A stretch of DNA of 7,290 nucleotides from a bacterium (GTDB lineage: Bacteria > Hydrogenedentota > Hydrogenedentia > Hydrogenedentiales > SLHB01), in assembly GCA_024231375.1 (NCBI GenBank), contig JAAEQP010001692.1, positions 1 to 7,290 on the forward strand. Reading direction: 5' to 3'. The notes under the pieces are model-generated. The model saw nothing but the letters and a program-made list of their open reading frames with translations, was not told where the DNA came from and did not search any database. The position numbers and the translations under genes are program-made. Positions 1 through 5,984 of this stretch are shown one piece after another; the first letter of the stretch is position 1; every line of letters begins with the position of its first letter.

Positions 1-759
1 GGCGAGATCATGCAGGAGAACTGGGACGCTGTTAAGGGCGCCGTTACCGAGTTTCAGGACACCAACATGGCCATGCGCTTCTGCAAAGGCCCGGTGGTGT
101 CGGCACCGCACCACTACACCTTTGGCGGCGGCATTGAGATGAGTCAGCACACCGACCGTTGCGTCATCTCGGGCGAAACCTACGGCGGACTCGTTGAGGC
201 GGGCGTGGGCGTCATCCCGGGGGGCGGCGGCACCAAGGAAATGCTGCGGCGCGCCCTGACCTATGTGCCCGAAGGCGTGCCGGAAGGAGACCCCTTCCCC
301 TACGTGCGCCGCGCCTTTGAAACCATCGGCATGGCCAAGGTCAGCATGAGCGGCCCGGAACTGATTGAACTGGGCTACCTGGCCGAGAGCGACGTGATCT
401 GCGTCAATTTCGACCATCAAATCACGCGGGCCAAAGAGGTGTGCCGCGGCATGGTCGTCGCGGGCTACACCCCCCCGACGCCTGCTGTTTTGACGGCGCT
501 TGGCGATTCCGTGGCCGCGGCATTCCGGTCCGGCGTGTATCAACTCGTGTGTTCGGGCTACGCGTCGGAGCACGACGCACTGATTGCCGACCACTTGGCC
601 CACATCCTCTCAGGTGGCGACCGGAGGGCCGGCACGAAGATGACCGAGCAGGATGTGCTGGACCTGGAGACCGAAGCGTTCTGCAGCCTCTGTGGCACGG
701 AGAAGACCCAAGACCGAATCCGCCACATGCTGACTACCGGGAAGCCGTTGCGCAACTAG
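1..759 (+). CDS. fadN: FadN-type 3-hydroxyacyl-CoA dehydrogenase/enoyl-CoA hydratase, C-terminal part (5' end outside window)
   Basis: The frame is open from base 1 with no start, so the gene begins upstream. The 252 residues seen are the second half of a crotonase-fold enoyl-CoA hydratase domain plus a C-terminal helical extension. The oxyanion and acid/base region reads FGGGIEM and later GLVEAGVGVIPGGGG. The two glutamates (codons at 136 and 196) align with the catalytic pair of crotonase (Glu144/Glu164 in rat), so hydratase activity should be intact. The C-terminus, with AGTKMTEQDVLDLE and a final GKPLRN, matches what I recall of Bacillus FadN (YusL), where an NAD-binding hydroxyacyl-CoA dehydrogenase domain comes first and the hydratase last, the reverse of E. 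coli FadB. The product would hydrate trans-2-enoyl-CoA and oxidise the hydroxyacyl-CoA in the cytoplasm. The thiolase 40 nt downstream on the same strand supports a beta-oxidation operon. The dehydrogenase domain itself is not visible. Confidence 0.88.
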   Translation, partial: GEIMQENWDAVKGAVTEFQDTNMAMRFCKGPVVSAPHHYTFGGGIEMSQHTDRCVISGETYGGLVEAGVGVIPGGGGTKEMLRRALTYVPEGVPEGDPFPYVRRAFETIGMAKVSMSGPELIELGYLAESDVICVNFDHQITRAKEVCRGMVVAGYTPPTPAVLTALGDSVAAAFRSGVYQLVCSGYASEHDALIADHLAHILSGGDRRAGTKMTEQDVLDLETEAFCSLCGTEKTQDRIRHMLTTGKPLRN

Positions 760-786
760 GGTATCCGCGGCGCCGCCGCATGTCTC

Positions 787-792
787 AGGAGG
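787..792 (+). promoter_or_regulatory. Shine-Dalgarno of the thiolase gene
   Basis: A perfect AGGAGG lies 7 nt before the ATG at 800 and fixes the thiolase start. It sits in the 40-nt gap after the upstream stop codon, so the thiolase has its own efficient ribosome entry and does not depend on translational coupling. Confidence 0.85.
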
Positions 793-799
793 ACTTACG

Positions 800-1963
800 A
801 TGCAAGATGTCTACGTGGTATCAGCCACTCGCACCGCCGTGGGAAAAGCCAACCGGGGAACCCTCGCGCAGTTTCGGCCCGACGAAATGGCCGCTGCCGT
901 TGTTCGTGAAGCGGTTTCACGCGCCGGCGTCGACGCCGAACGTGTGCAAGACCTGGTGCTGGGTTGCGCCTTTCCCGAGGCGACCCAAGGAATGAACATC
1001 GGGCGAATCACCGTGGCCCGCGCGGGCCTGCCCGACAGCGTTCCCGGTATGACGATCAACCGGTTCTGTTCGTCCGGACTTGAAGCCATCCATATTGCGG
1101 GCGCCAAGATCCGGACGGGGCTCTTCGACATCGCCGTCGCCGGCGGCGTGGAGTCCATGAGCATGATCCCCATGGGCGGGTTCCGTATCTCGCCCAACCC
1201 GCAACTGACCAAGGAATACCCCGAGGTCTACACCGGCATGGGGGTCTGTGGCGACAATGTCGCCCGCACCTTCGACATCAGCCGCCAGCAGGCCGACGAA
1301 TGGGCGTTGCGCAGTCACGAACGGGCCATCGCCGCCATCAACGACGGGCGTTTCAAGGAGGAAGTCACCCCGCTCGACGTGCCTACGGGCAACGGGAACA
1401 CCGTCGTGTTCGACACGGATGAAGGCCCTCGGGCCGACACGTCCGTGGAAGCGCTTGCCAAGCTGAGGCCTGCTTTCGCGGCGTCGCCCAAGCTGGGCAT
1501 CTGCACCGCGGGCAATTCCAGCCAGACCAGCGACGGGGCCGCGGCGGTATGCCTCATGAGTGAGCAGGCCATCAAGGACACCGGCGCCAAGCCCATTGCC
1601 AAGCTTCTCGGCTACAACGTGGCCGCGGCCGCCCCGAATCTCCTGGGTCCGGCGCAGCTCGAAGCGGTTCCGAAGGCGTGCGAACTGTCGGGCATCTCGC
1701 TGAACGATGTCGGCCTCATCGAGAACAACGAGGCCTTCGCATCGCAGTGCCTGTACGTGGTACGGGAGTTGGGTGTGGATGCCGACAAGGTGAACGTCAA
1801 CGGCGGCGCCATCGCCCTCGGACATCCTTTGGGATGCACGGGCGCCAAGCTATCGGTGCAGATCCTGCACGAGATGAAGCGCCGGGACGAACAGTACGGC
1901 GTGGTCACCATGTGCATCGGCGGTGGCATGGGCGCGGCCGGAGTGTTTGAACTCTGCAAGTGA
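800..1963 (+). CDS. fadA: acetyl-CoA acyltransferase (3-ketoacyl-CoA thiolase), FadA type
   Basis: This complete 387-residue thiolase is the usual length for the family. It cleaves 3-ketoacyl-CoA with CoA to give acetyl-CoA and a shortened acyl-CoA. The whole catalytic set is visible: nucleophile Cys90 in NRFCSSGLEA, the NEAFA motif at 310-314, His342 in GHPLGCTGA, and the proton-donor Cys372 in MCIGGGMGAAG. The N-terminal VVSATRTAVGK and the central GNSSQTSDGAA are also family signatures. Placement directly behind the FadN-type enzyme favours the degradative beta-oxidation role over biosynthetic acetoacetyl-CoA thiolase (AtoB/PhaA), although sequence alone cannot set chain-length preference. 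The start is fixed by the AGGAGG at 787. The gene is followed by a strong hairpin at 1992-2017, so it is probably last in its operon. No acyl-CoA dehydrogenase or regulator is in the window. Confidence 0.95.
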   Translation: MQDVYVVSATRTAVGKANRGTLAQFRPDEMAAAVVREAVSRAGVDAERVQDLVLGCAFPEATQGMNIGRITVARAGLPDSVPGMTINRFCSSGLEAIHIAGAKIRTGLFDIAVAGGVESMSMIPMGGFRISPNPQLTKEYPEVYTGMGVCGDNVARTFDISRQQADEWALRSHERAIAAINDGRFKEEVTPLDVPTGNGNTVVFDTDEGPRADTSVEALAKLRPAFAASPKLGICTAGNSSQTSDGAAAVCLMSEQAIKDTGAKPIAKLLGYNVAAAAPNLLGPAQLEAVPKACELSGISLNDVGLIENNEAFASQCLYVVRELGVDADKVNVNGGAIALGHPLGCTGAKLSVQILHEMKRRDEQYGVVTMCIGGGMGAAGVFELCK

Positions 1964-1975
1964 TCCGAGTATACT
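1947..1975 (+). promoter_or_regulatory. Candidate sigma70-like promoter for the RNA helicase, overlapping the thiolase stop
   Basis: TTGAAC (1947-1952) and TATACT (1970-1975) are separated by exactly 17 nt. The first matches the -35 consensus at 4 of 6 positions, the second the -10 at 5 of 6. Initiation would fall near 1982, giving the helicase mRNA a leader of about 175 nt that opens with the 1992-2017 hairpin. The -35 lies inside the thiolase coding sequence. Chance matches of this quality do occur, so this is a prediction only. Confidence 0.35.
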
Positions 1976-1991
1976 GCGGTTAACATGAATG

Positions 1992-2023
1992 GCGCGGGAG
2001 CATCGGTGCTCCCGCGCATTATT
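1992..2023 (+). terminator. GC-rich hairpin after the thiolase (probable intrinsic terminator)
   Basis: GCGCGGGAGCA (1992-2002) pairs perfectly with TGCTCCCGCGC (2007-2017) around a TCGG tetraloop, beginning 28 nt after the thiolase stop. AAT/ATT can extend the stem past one bulged G. The tail is only ATTATT (2018-2023), not a true U-run, so termination may be partial. Given the possible promoter just upstream, the same structure could instead be a 5' stabilising stem on the helicase transcript. Confidence 0.6.
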
Positions 2024-2156
2024 GATAAGCGAGTGCCGTTCCGCCGGCGACGCGTCGGCCGACCAGAGACCCCGCCCGCGACACCGCGCCTCAGGGCGCA
2101 CACGCCCTGTCGCCAGCCAGAGAACCGGCGCTCAATCGGCGCATATGGATACATCA

Positions 2157-3374
2157 ATGTCGTTTGAAGACTTCGGCCTCGATGAACGGTCCCTCAACGC
2201 GCTGAGCGCCGAAGGGATCTCCGAGCCTACCCCCATTCAGGAACAGACTATTCCGATCGCCTTGTCGGGACGCGACGTGGTCGCTATTGCCCAGACAGGG
2301 ACAGGTAAGACCCTCGCCTTCTCGCTTCCGAGCCTTTCGCGCCTCGCACAGGGCCGAATCGACCGGAACATGATGCTGGTACTCACCCCGACCCGCGAAC
2401 TGGCCGTCCAGGTTCACTCCGTCGTGGAAACCTTTGGCAACGCCCTCGGGATCCGGTCCGTGTGCCTGTACGGCGGCGTCGGACTCGAGCCCCAGGCCAA
2501 GGCACTGCGCAGAGGTGTAGGTGTCGTTGTGGCCACGCCGGGACGGCTCCTCGATCACATGAGCCGCGGGAACGTCCAGTTCAACAAGTTGATGATTCTC
2601 GTGCTGGACGAGGCCGACCGGATGCTGGACATGGGTTTTCTGCCCGATATCCGCCGGATTATGAGCAGAGTTCCCACGAACCGACAGACCATTATGTCGT
2701 CCGCCACGTTTCCACGTGAAATCGAGCGCTTGGCGAACCAAATGCTCCACGACCCGGAACGGGTGGTGGCAGGCGCCATCTCCAAGCCCGTAGACCAGGT
2801 CATTCAGCAGCTCTACACCGTGGACAGGGCCTCAAAGCAGGATTTGCTGAAGCGTGTCCTGCGGGATGAAGAAATCGAGTCGGGCCTCATTTTCCTGCGC
2901 ACCAAAGCCCGGACCGAGCGGGTGACACGGTCGCTGCGCCGCGCCGGCTTCAAGGCCCAAGGCATCCACGGCGACCGCACCCAGGCCCAACGCGAACAGG
3001 CCCTCGAGGGCTTTCGGAAGGGCCGGTACCGGCTTCTGGTCGCCACTGACGTTGCCGCACGCGGTCTCGACATCCAGGGCATCAGCCACGTCATCAACTA
3101 CGACATCCCTGAGAACGCCGACGACTACATCCATCGCATCGGGCGCACGGCGCGTGCCAACGCCACAGGCCACGCCGTCACGTTCGTTTCCCCCGACGAG
3201 CACACCTGTCTCGAGGCCATCGAACAGTCCCTTGGCGAGCATATCCCCAAAGTCGAATGGGAGGGGGCCGTCAACGTCTTGTCCCTGTTCCGGACTCCCG
3301 AGGAGAAGGCCGAACGCGCCCGGAAGGGATTGAGTCGCCGGGGCCGGTCGCGGGGACTGCTGCGACGCAGGTAG
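2157..3374 (+). CDS. DEAD-box ATP-dependent RNA helicase, RhlE-like
   Basis: The 405-residue helicase has all the core motifs in order: Q motif with EPTPIQ (23-28), motif I AQTGTGKT (45-52), Ia PTRELA (78-83), Ib TPGR (127-130), II DEAD (151-154), III SAT (182-184), V DVAARGLDI (298-306) and VI HRIGRTAR (326-333). It should unwind short RNA duplexes or remodel RNP in the cytoplasm, in ribosome assembly, RNA decay or cold adaptation. The tail after the core is short and ends in a basic RRGRSRGLLRRR, resembling RhlE; a DbpA/CsdA-type RNA-binding domain is absent. I prefer the ATG at 2157 because homology starts at MSFEDFGL and a weak GGA lies 7 nt upstream. ATG 2145 would add four residues. The ATG at 1989 would run through the hairpin and add an Arg-rich, unconserved stretch. 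No strong SD is present, unlike the neighbouring genes. Confidence 0.95.
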   Translation: MSFEDFGLDERSLNALSAEGISEPTPIQEQTIPIALSGRDVVAIAQTGTGKTLAFSLPSLSRLAQGRIDRNMMLVLTPTRELAVQVHSVVETFGNALGIRSVCLYGGVGLEPQAKALRRGVGVVVATPGRLLDHMSRGNVQFNKLMILVLDEADRMLDMGFLPDIRRIMSRVPTNRQTIMSSATFPREIERLANQMLHDPERVVAGAISKPVDQVIQQLYTVDRASKQDLLKRVLRDEEIESGLIFLRTKARTERVTRSLRRAGFKAQGIHGDRTQAQREQALEGFRKGRYRLLVATDVAARGLDIQGISHVINYDIPENADDYIHRIGRTARANATGHAVTFVSPDEHTCLEAIEQSLGEHIPKVEWEGAVNVLSLFRTPEEKAERARKGLSRRGRSRGLLRRR

Positions 3375-3546
3375 CCCGACCAGAACCCGCCACCACCAGC
3401 CCCCAGAAACGCCTTATTAAGAGCAGCATATCGCCCTTAAACACACTCGCTTGCCCAAAAGTCTGCGTTTCGCCCCTGCTTCTTCCTCAGCTCCCTACGT
3501 TATGAGGGATCTTGGCATTGGCGGTCGGGGGATGAGAGAGCCGTTG
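3375..3546. other. Gene-free spacer between convergent genes
   Basis: This stretch, between the helicase stop and the opposing terminator, is visibly more AT-rich than the genes around it. I see no credible coding frame. The only inverted repeats are a 5-bp TCCCT/AGGGA pair around 3492-3510 without a U-run and a distant CCCGACC/GGTCGGG pair about 140 nt apart. A terminator for the helicase is not evident. Confidence 0.5.
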
Positions 3547-3590
3547 AAAAAGATTCGCCGGACGGATTCATCCATGAACCCGCCCGGCGA
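3547..3590 (-). terminator. Intrinsic terminator of the EF-hand protein gene
   Basis: Positions 3555-3590 form a 17+2+17 nt inverted repeat. Read on the minus strand, all 17 positions can pair because the two non-Watson-Crick positions become G-U wobbles. On the plus strand they would be A-C mismatches. The minus-strand stem is followed within a few bases by five U (A-run 3547-3551). It starts about 20 nt after the stop at 3611. Strand asymmetry, U-run and position all assign it to the minus-strand gene. Confidence 0.9.
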
Positions 3591-3610
3591 CGCCCGTTTG
3601 CAGCAGGCGC

Positions 3611-4978
3611 TTAGACCGTGAAATTGAGGATGGCGTCGGCCGCGCCGCCGCGCGTACCGTCGTTCCGCAGGAATGACGCGATCTGCTCGATTCGGTTTCC
3701 ACCCATGGCAACTTGCCGCACATTGCTGTAGCCGAGCTGGATTTCGGAGATGCCTGACTCGGCGAGTGACGCCAGTTCGCCCTCTTCAGTGAGACCGTTG
3801 CCGTTGTCCTTGAACAGGATGAGCTTGTCGAAATCGTTGTCCTTCGAGTTGATCCGGCCGTCGCCGTTGCTGTCGAGTTTGCGGAGTTCCTCAAACCCGT
3901 TCGCGGCGCCGCGCTGGTCGCCGAACAACTCGCGGCCACTGTCGATCAGGCCGTTTCCGTTGCGATCCATGGCCAGAAACGCGTCGCCCCCGGTCACGAA
4001 TGCGGTGTTGGCGGCCTGACCGTTGCCCAGAATGTCGAAGCGGGCCCCGTTGTTGTGACTGGTCAACTCGTATCCGTCGCCGTCCAGGTCAAAGATGATC
4101 GGGTCGGATTCCTGCACCGTCCCTTCCTGGACTTGGACGATCTCGGTGTATTCGAACTCGAACTCGAGCTGCATGCTGAACTGGAACGACTGCGTCTGAG
4201 CGGCGGCGCCAGTAGATTGACCCGCCGCGGGAACGCCGCCGAATCCACCCATCAGATCGAGGTTGTTTAGTCCCTCGACGAACTGGTTGAATCGCGTCTC
4301 AAAGTCCTGGTCGCTGTTGAAGAAATCGCCCAGCAATTTGAACACTTCCTCCATCATCTCATCGGCTTGGGCGAGGGCGTCGTCGACAAAGCCCTGGAAC
4401 TGGTCGAACGAGGCGTCGTCGGCCTCCGGCAACCCTTCAGAGGCCTTGGTATAGCCGGACAACGCTGCGCCCGAGATGGTCATGGACATGGAGAACCGGG
4501 TCGATACGCGCTGACTGGCTTCCATGTAGGTTTCGCGGCGCACCGGGTCCATTTCGTTGCCGATGGTCTCGGTGCGCTGCTGGAATCGGACCATTTCCTC
4601 GGTGCGCGTCTCGGAGAAGAACTCGAATTCGAGCTGCTGCGCCTGGGCCTGGAACTCCGCGGCACCGTCCTCGCCGTCGCCTGCAACGGCGACTTGAGCA
4701 GCGGCTTCACTGAACTTGAGCGACATGGCCACGCGCTGCATCTTGGACTGGTACACCATGGCCTCGAATGATTCATTGATGGCTTGCTCGTCGTTGAAGC
4801 CGACGGCGGGGGCGTCGTCCCCGGCGCCTTTCTTGCCCATCAGCGCGTTGGCGGCGCCATGGGAGTTGAGCAATGCCGGAAGAGCCGGCCCCGATCTCCG
4901 ACCCGGCTTACCGGCGTGTGCGAACAACGATTGGAATGGTAGCGGTTGCTGAAGACCCGACAACGAGGATGCGCCCAT
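3611..4978 (-). CDS. Uncharacterised protein with C-terminal EF-hand-like calcium-binding loops
   Basis: I do not recognise a named family for this 455-residue acidic protein. The C-terminal part (about 293-405) carries EF-hand-like loops: DLDGDGYEL (297-305), DRNGNGLIDSGRE (338-350), DSNGDGRINSKD (369-380) and a shortened DNGNGLTEEGEL (391-402). It also has DAFLAMDRNGNG followed by ELFGD, a pattern known from calcium-binding modules of large secreted and RTX-associated proteins. Calcium binding is therefore inferred. The N-terminal half has no Sec or Tat signal, no membrane segment and a Gly/Pro-rich start. It contains helical-looking blocks (about 62-95 and 190-240) and alternating polar/hydrophobic strands. 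QLEFEF occurs twice (115-120, 270-275). Export, if any, would be non-Sec; the hydrophobic C-terminal end (ILNFTV) could fit a type I secretion signal, but no transporter is nearby. The start is supported by a GGAGG 9 nt upstream. A strong terminator follows. Confidence 0.85.
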   Translation of the reverse strand: MGASSLSGLQQPLPFQSLFAHAGKPGRRSGPALPALLNSHGAANALMGKKGAGDDAPAVGFNDEQAINESFEAMVYQSKMQRVAMSLKFSEAAAQVAVAGDGEDGAAEFQAQAQQLEFEFFSETRTEEMVRFQQRTETIGNEMDPVRRETYMEASQRVSTRFSMSMTISGAALSGYTKASEGLPEADDASFDQFQGFVDDALAQADEMMEEVFKLLGDFFNSDQDFETRFNQFVEGLNNLDLMGGFGGVPAAGQSTGAAAQTQSFQFSMQLEFEFEYTEIVQVQEGTVQESDPIIFDLDGDGYELTSHNNGARFDILGNGQAANTAFVTGGDAFLAMDRNGNGLIDSGRELFGDQRGAANGFEELRKLDSNGDGRINSKDNDFDKLILFKDNGNGLTEEGELASLAESGISEIQLGYSNVRQVAMGGNRIEQIASFLRNDGTRGGAADAILNFTV

Positions 4979-4987
4979 GGTTCTGCC

Positions 4988-4992
4988 CCTCC
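4988..4992 (-). promoter_or_regulatory. Shine-Dalgarno of the EF-hand protein gene
   Basis: The minus strand reads GGAGG followed by 9 nt and then the ATG at 4978. This supports the chosen start, since no in-frame upstream ATG has a comparable site. Confidence 0.7.
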
Positions 4993-5101
4993 AGCGGCAA
5001 TCCCGCCCAAGGGACGCCGCGGCCGTCGCTAATTACCCACTACGGGTATCGGCGCAGCGCCAGGGGATCTTTAGAGGAATCCGGTCCCGAGCGCAGAAGG
5101 C

Positions 5102-5130
5102 GTCATAGTTTCTTGACTAATACGCCTCAA
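5102..5130 (-). promoter_or_regulatory. Weak candidate promoter for the EF-hand protein gene
   Basis: On the minus strand TTGAGG (5130-5125) and TATGAC (5107-5102) are 17 nt apart, each matching consensus at 4 of 6. Initiation near 5095 would give a leader of about 115 nt. It interleaves with the plus-strand promoter at 5113-5142. The matches are modest and could be chance. Confidence 0.25.
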
Positions 5131-5142
5131 ATCGCGGATAAT
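5113..5142 (+). promoter_or_regulatory. Candidate sigma70-like promoter (distal) of the CTERM-like gene
   Basis: TTGACT (5113-5118) and GATAAT (5137-5142), each matching consensus at 5 of 6, are separated by 18 nt. Transcription would start near 5149, about 90 nt before the ATG at 5241. This is the best -35/-10 pair in the window. Confidence 0.55.
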
Positions 5143-5188
5143 GACGGGCGGAATTTCGGGGGCCGGGAAGGCAAGCATCGCCTTCGTG

Positions 5189-5197
5189 TGTTATAAT
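5189..5197 (+). promoter_or_regulatory. Extended -10 element (proximal) of the CTERM-like gene
   Basis: TGTTATAAT is a perfect extended -10 (TGn followed by TATAAT). No convincing -35 lies 16-18 nt upstream, as is typical for extended -10 promoters. Initiation near 5204 would leave a leader of about 37 nt for the ATG at 5241 but only a few bases for the ATG at 5211, which helps choose the start. Confidence 0.5.
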
Positions 5198-5240
5198 CTG
5201 GTGGTGGGGTATGAACTCGAACAATGGGAGAGATAATACG

Positions 5241-5891
5241 ATGCGGACGCGGATTCCCCTTACCTTGGCCGTGCTGGCTGCGTTTGTGTTGGTCCCGACG
5301 GCAGCGAATGCCTGGAGCATTACTGTGCAGTACGAAGGGCAGACTATCGACACCATCAATGAGGGCGAGACCATGATCGTGCCTCCCTACAGCAGCCTGA
5401 CCCCGGTTCAGCAAGGCATCCTTGATTTTCTTGGCCTCACGGCGGAGTTTGTGCAGCTTGAAGGTACGTCTATCTACCTTCCGGTCGGCTGTTTGACTGA
5501 AGACATCACCATCAACGTGTCACTTGCGGATGTGCCGGAAGCCATCATCGCTGTGTCGTTGGATGTTGTCGGGCACACCGGGGATTACAACTTCAACACG
5601 CCTTACCCAATCGTTACCCTGCCCTACGGGTCGGTAGCGCACATCATTGCCGATGAGGGTGAACTCACGTTGGCCTTCTACGTGGGTGGCGAGTTCGTGA
5701 CCACCGGCATTACGGGTCTAACCATCGACGACGTGAACAATCTTGTCTCGGGCCAGGTTGCACATCTGTCGACGGTCGCGATTCAGGGTCCCAAGGCGTT
5801 GCCGGTCGCTGGCTACGTCGCCATCAGCCTGACGCTGGTCCTTGTAGGCGCGGCAGGCGTGTTCATGGTGCTGCGCCGCCGTAGCGCGTAG
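5241..5891 (+). CDS. Exported beta-rich protein with C-terminal LPVAG/transmembrane/RRR anchor (CTERM-like)
   Basis: The 216-residue product begins with a clear Sec signal peptide: MRTR, a hydrophobic core, and a likely cut after ANA at residue 24. The mature part looks all-beta. SIYLPVGCLTEDITINV (78-93) and GQVAHLSTVAI (171-181) resemble the 'P.GAL.EDTTI...' and 'V.HFSTFA' stretches found in ZU5/GAIN-like modules of bacterial surface proteins. That relation is pattern recognition, not proof. The C-terminus has LPVAG (187-191), a hydrophobic helix to about 210 and an RRRSA tail, the tripartite layout of sortase or exosortase sorting signals. It is probably attached to the cell surface. ATG 5241 is chosen over 5211 because the signal peptide starts there, a GGGAG lies 10 nt upstream, and 5211 sits almost at the predicted transcript start. 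A strong hairpin (5919-5945) closes the unit, so it is probably monocistronic. Confidence 0.87.
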   Translation: MRTRIPLTLAVLAAFVLVPTAANAWSITVQYEGQTIDTINEGETMIVPPYSSLTPVQQGILDFLGLTAEFVQLEGTSIYLPVGCLTEDITINVSLADVPEAIIAVSLDVVGHTGDYNFNTPYPIVTLPYGSVAHIIADEGELTLAFYVGGEFVTTGITGLTIDDVNNLVSGQVAHLSTVAIQGPKALPVAGYVAISLTLVLVGAAGVFMVLRRRSA

Positions 5892-5918
5892 CGAGGCCGT
5901 ACAGTAGCAGTGATTTTG

Positions 5919-5945
5919 CGGGGCGTCCCAGGCTGGGACGCCCCG
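5919..5945 (+). terminator. 13-bp perfect inverted repeat between convergent genes (likely terminator)
   Basis: CGGGGCGTCCCAG (5919-5931) and CTGGGACGCCCCG (5933-5945) are perfectly complementary around one base; in RNA the innermost pairs would open into a 3-5 nt loop. It lies 27 nt after the plus-strand stop and about 40 nt beyond the minus-strand stop. On the plus strand the tail is ATCTTGATTT, moderately T-rich. On the minus strand the tail (GCAAAATCAC) has no U-run. It probably terminates the plus gene and may block read-through from the other side. Confidence 0.7.
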
Positions 5946-5984
5946 ATCTTGATTTCCCCTGGAAACCTCAGCCGCGCAACTCCC

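Noticed and set aside
917..1825. 302-residue open frame on the minus strand inside the thiolase gene
   Set aside because: It lies entirely antisense to a thiolase with all catalytic motifs. Its product is His/Gly/Arg-rich low-complexity sequence typical of shadow frames in GC-rich DNA.
2126..2142. CGGCGC direct repeat with an 11-nt period just before the helicase start
   Set aside because: Six-base repeats in GC-rich DNA are common, and there is no third copy or symmetry to support an operator.
1989..2156. Upstream in-frame start for the RNA helicase
   Set aside because: It would begin inside the hairpin stem, has no SD, and adds an Arg/Ser-rich stretch unlike any helicase N-terminus. Conserved sequence starts at MSFEDFGL.
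3257..3505. Open frame starting in the helicase 3' end and running into the spacer
   Set aside because: Most of it overlaps the helicase in another frame; it has no SD and low-complexity Pro/Arg content.
5211..5240. Alternative start of the CTERM-like gene
   Set aside because: It adds ten polar residues in front of a textbook signal peptide, has no SD at proper spacing, and sits only a few bases from the predicted transcript start.
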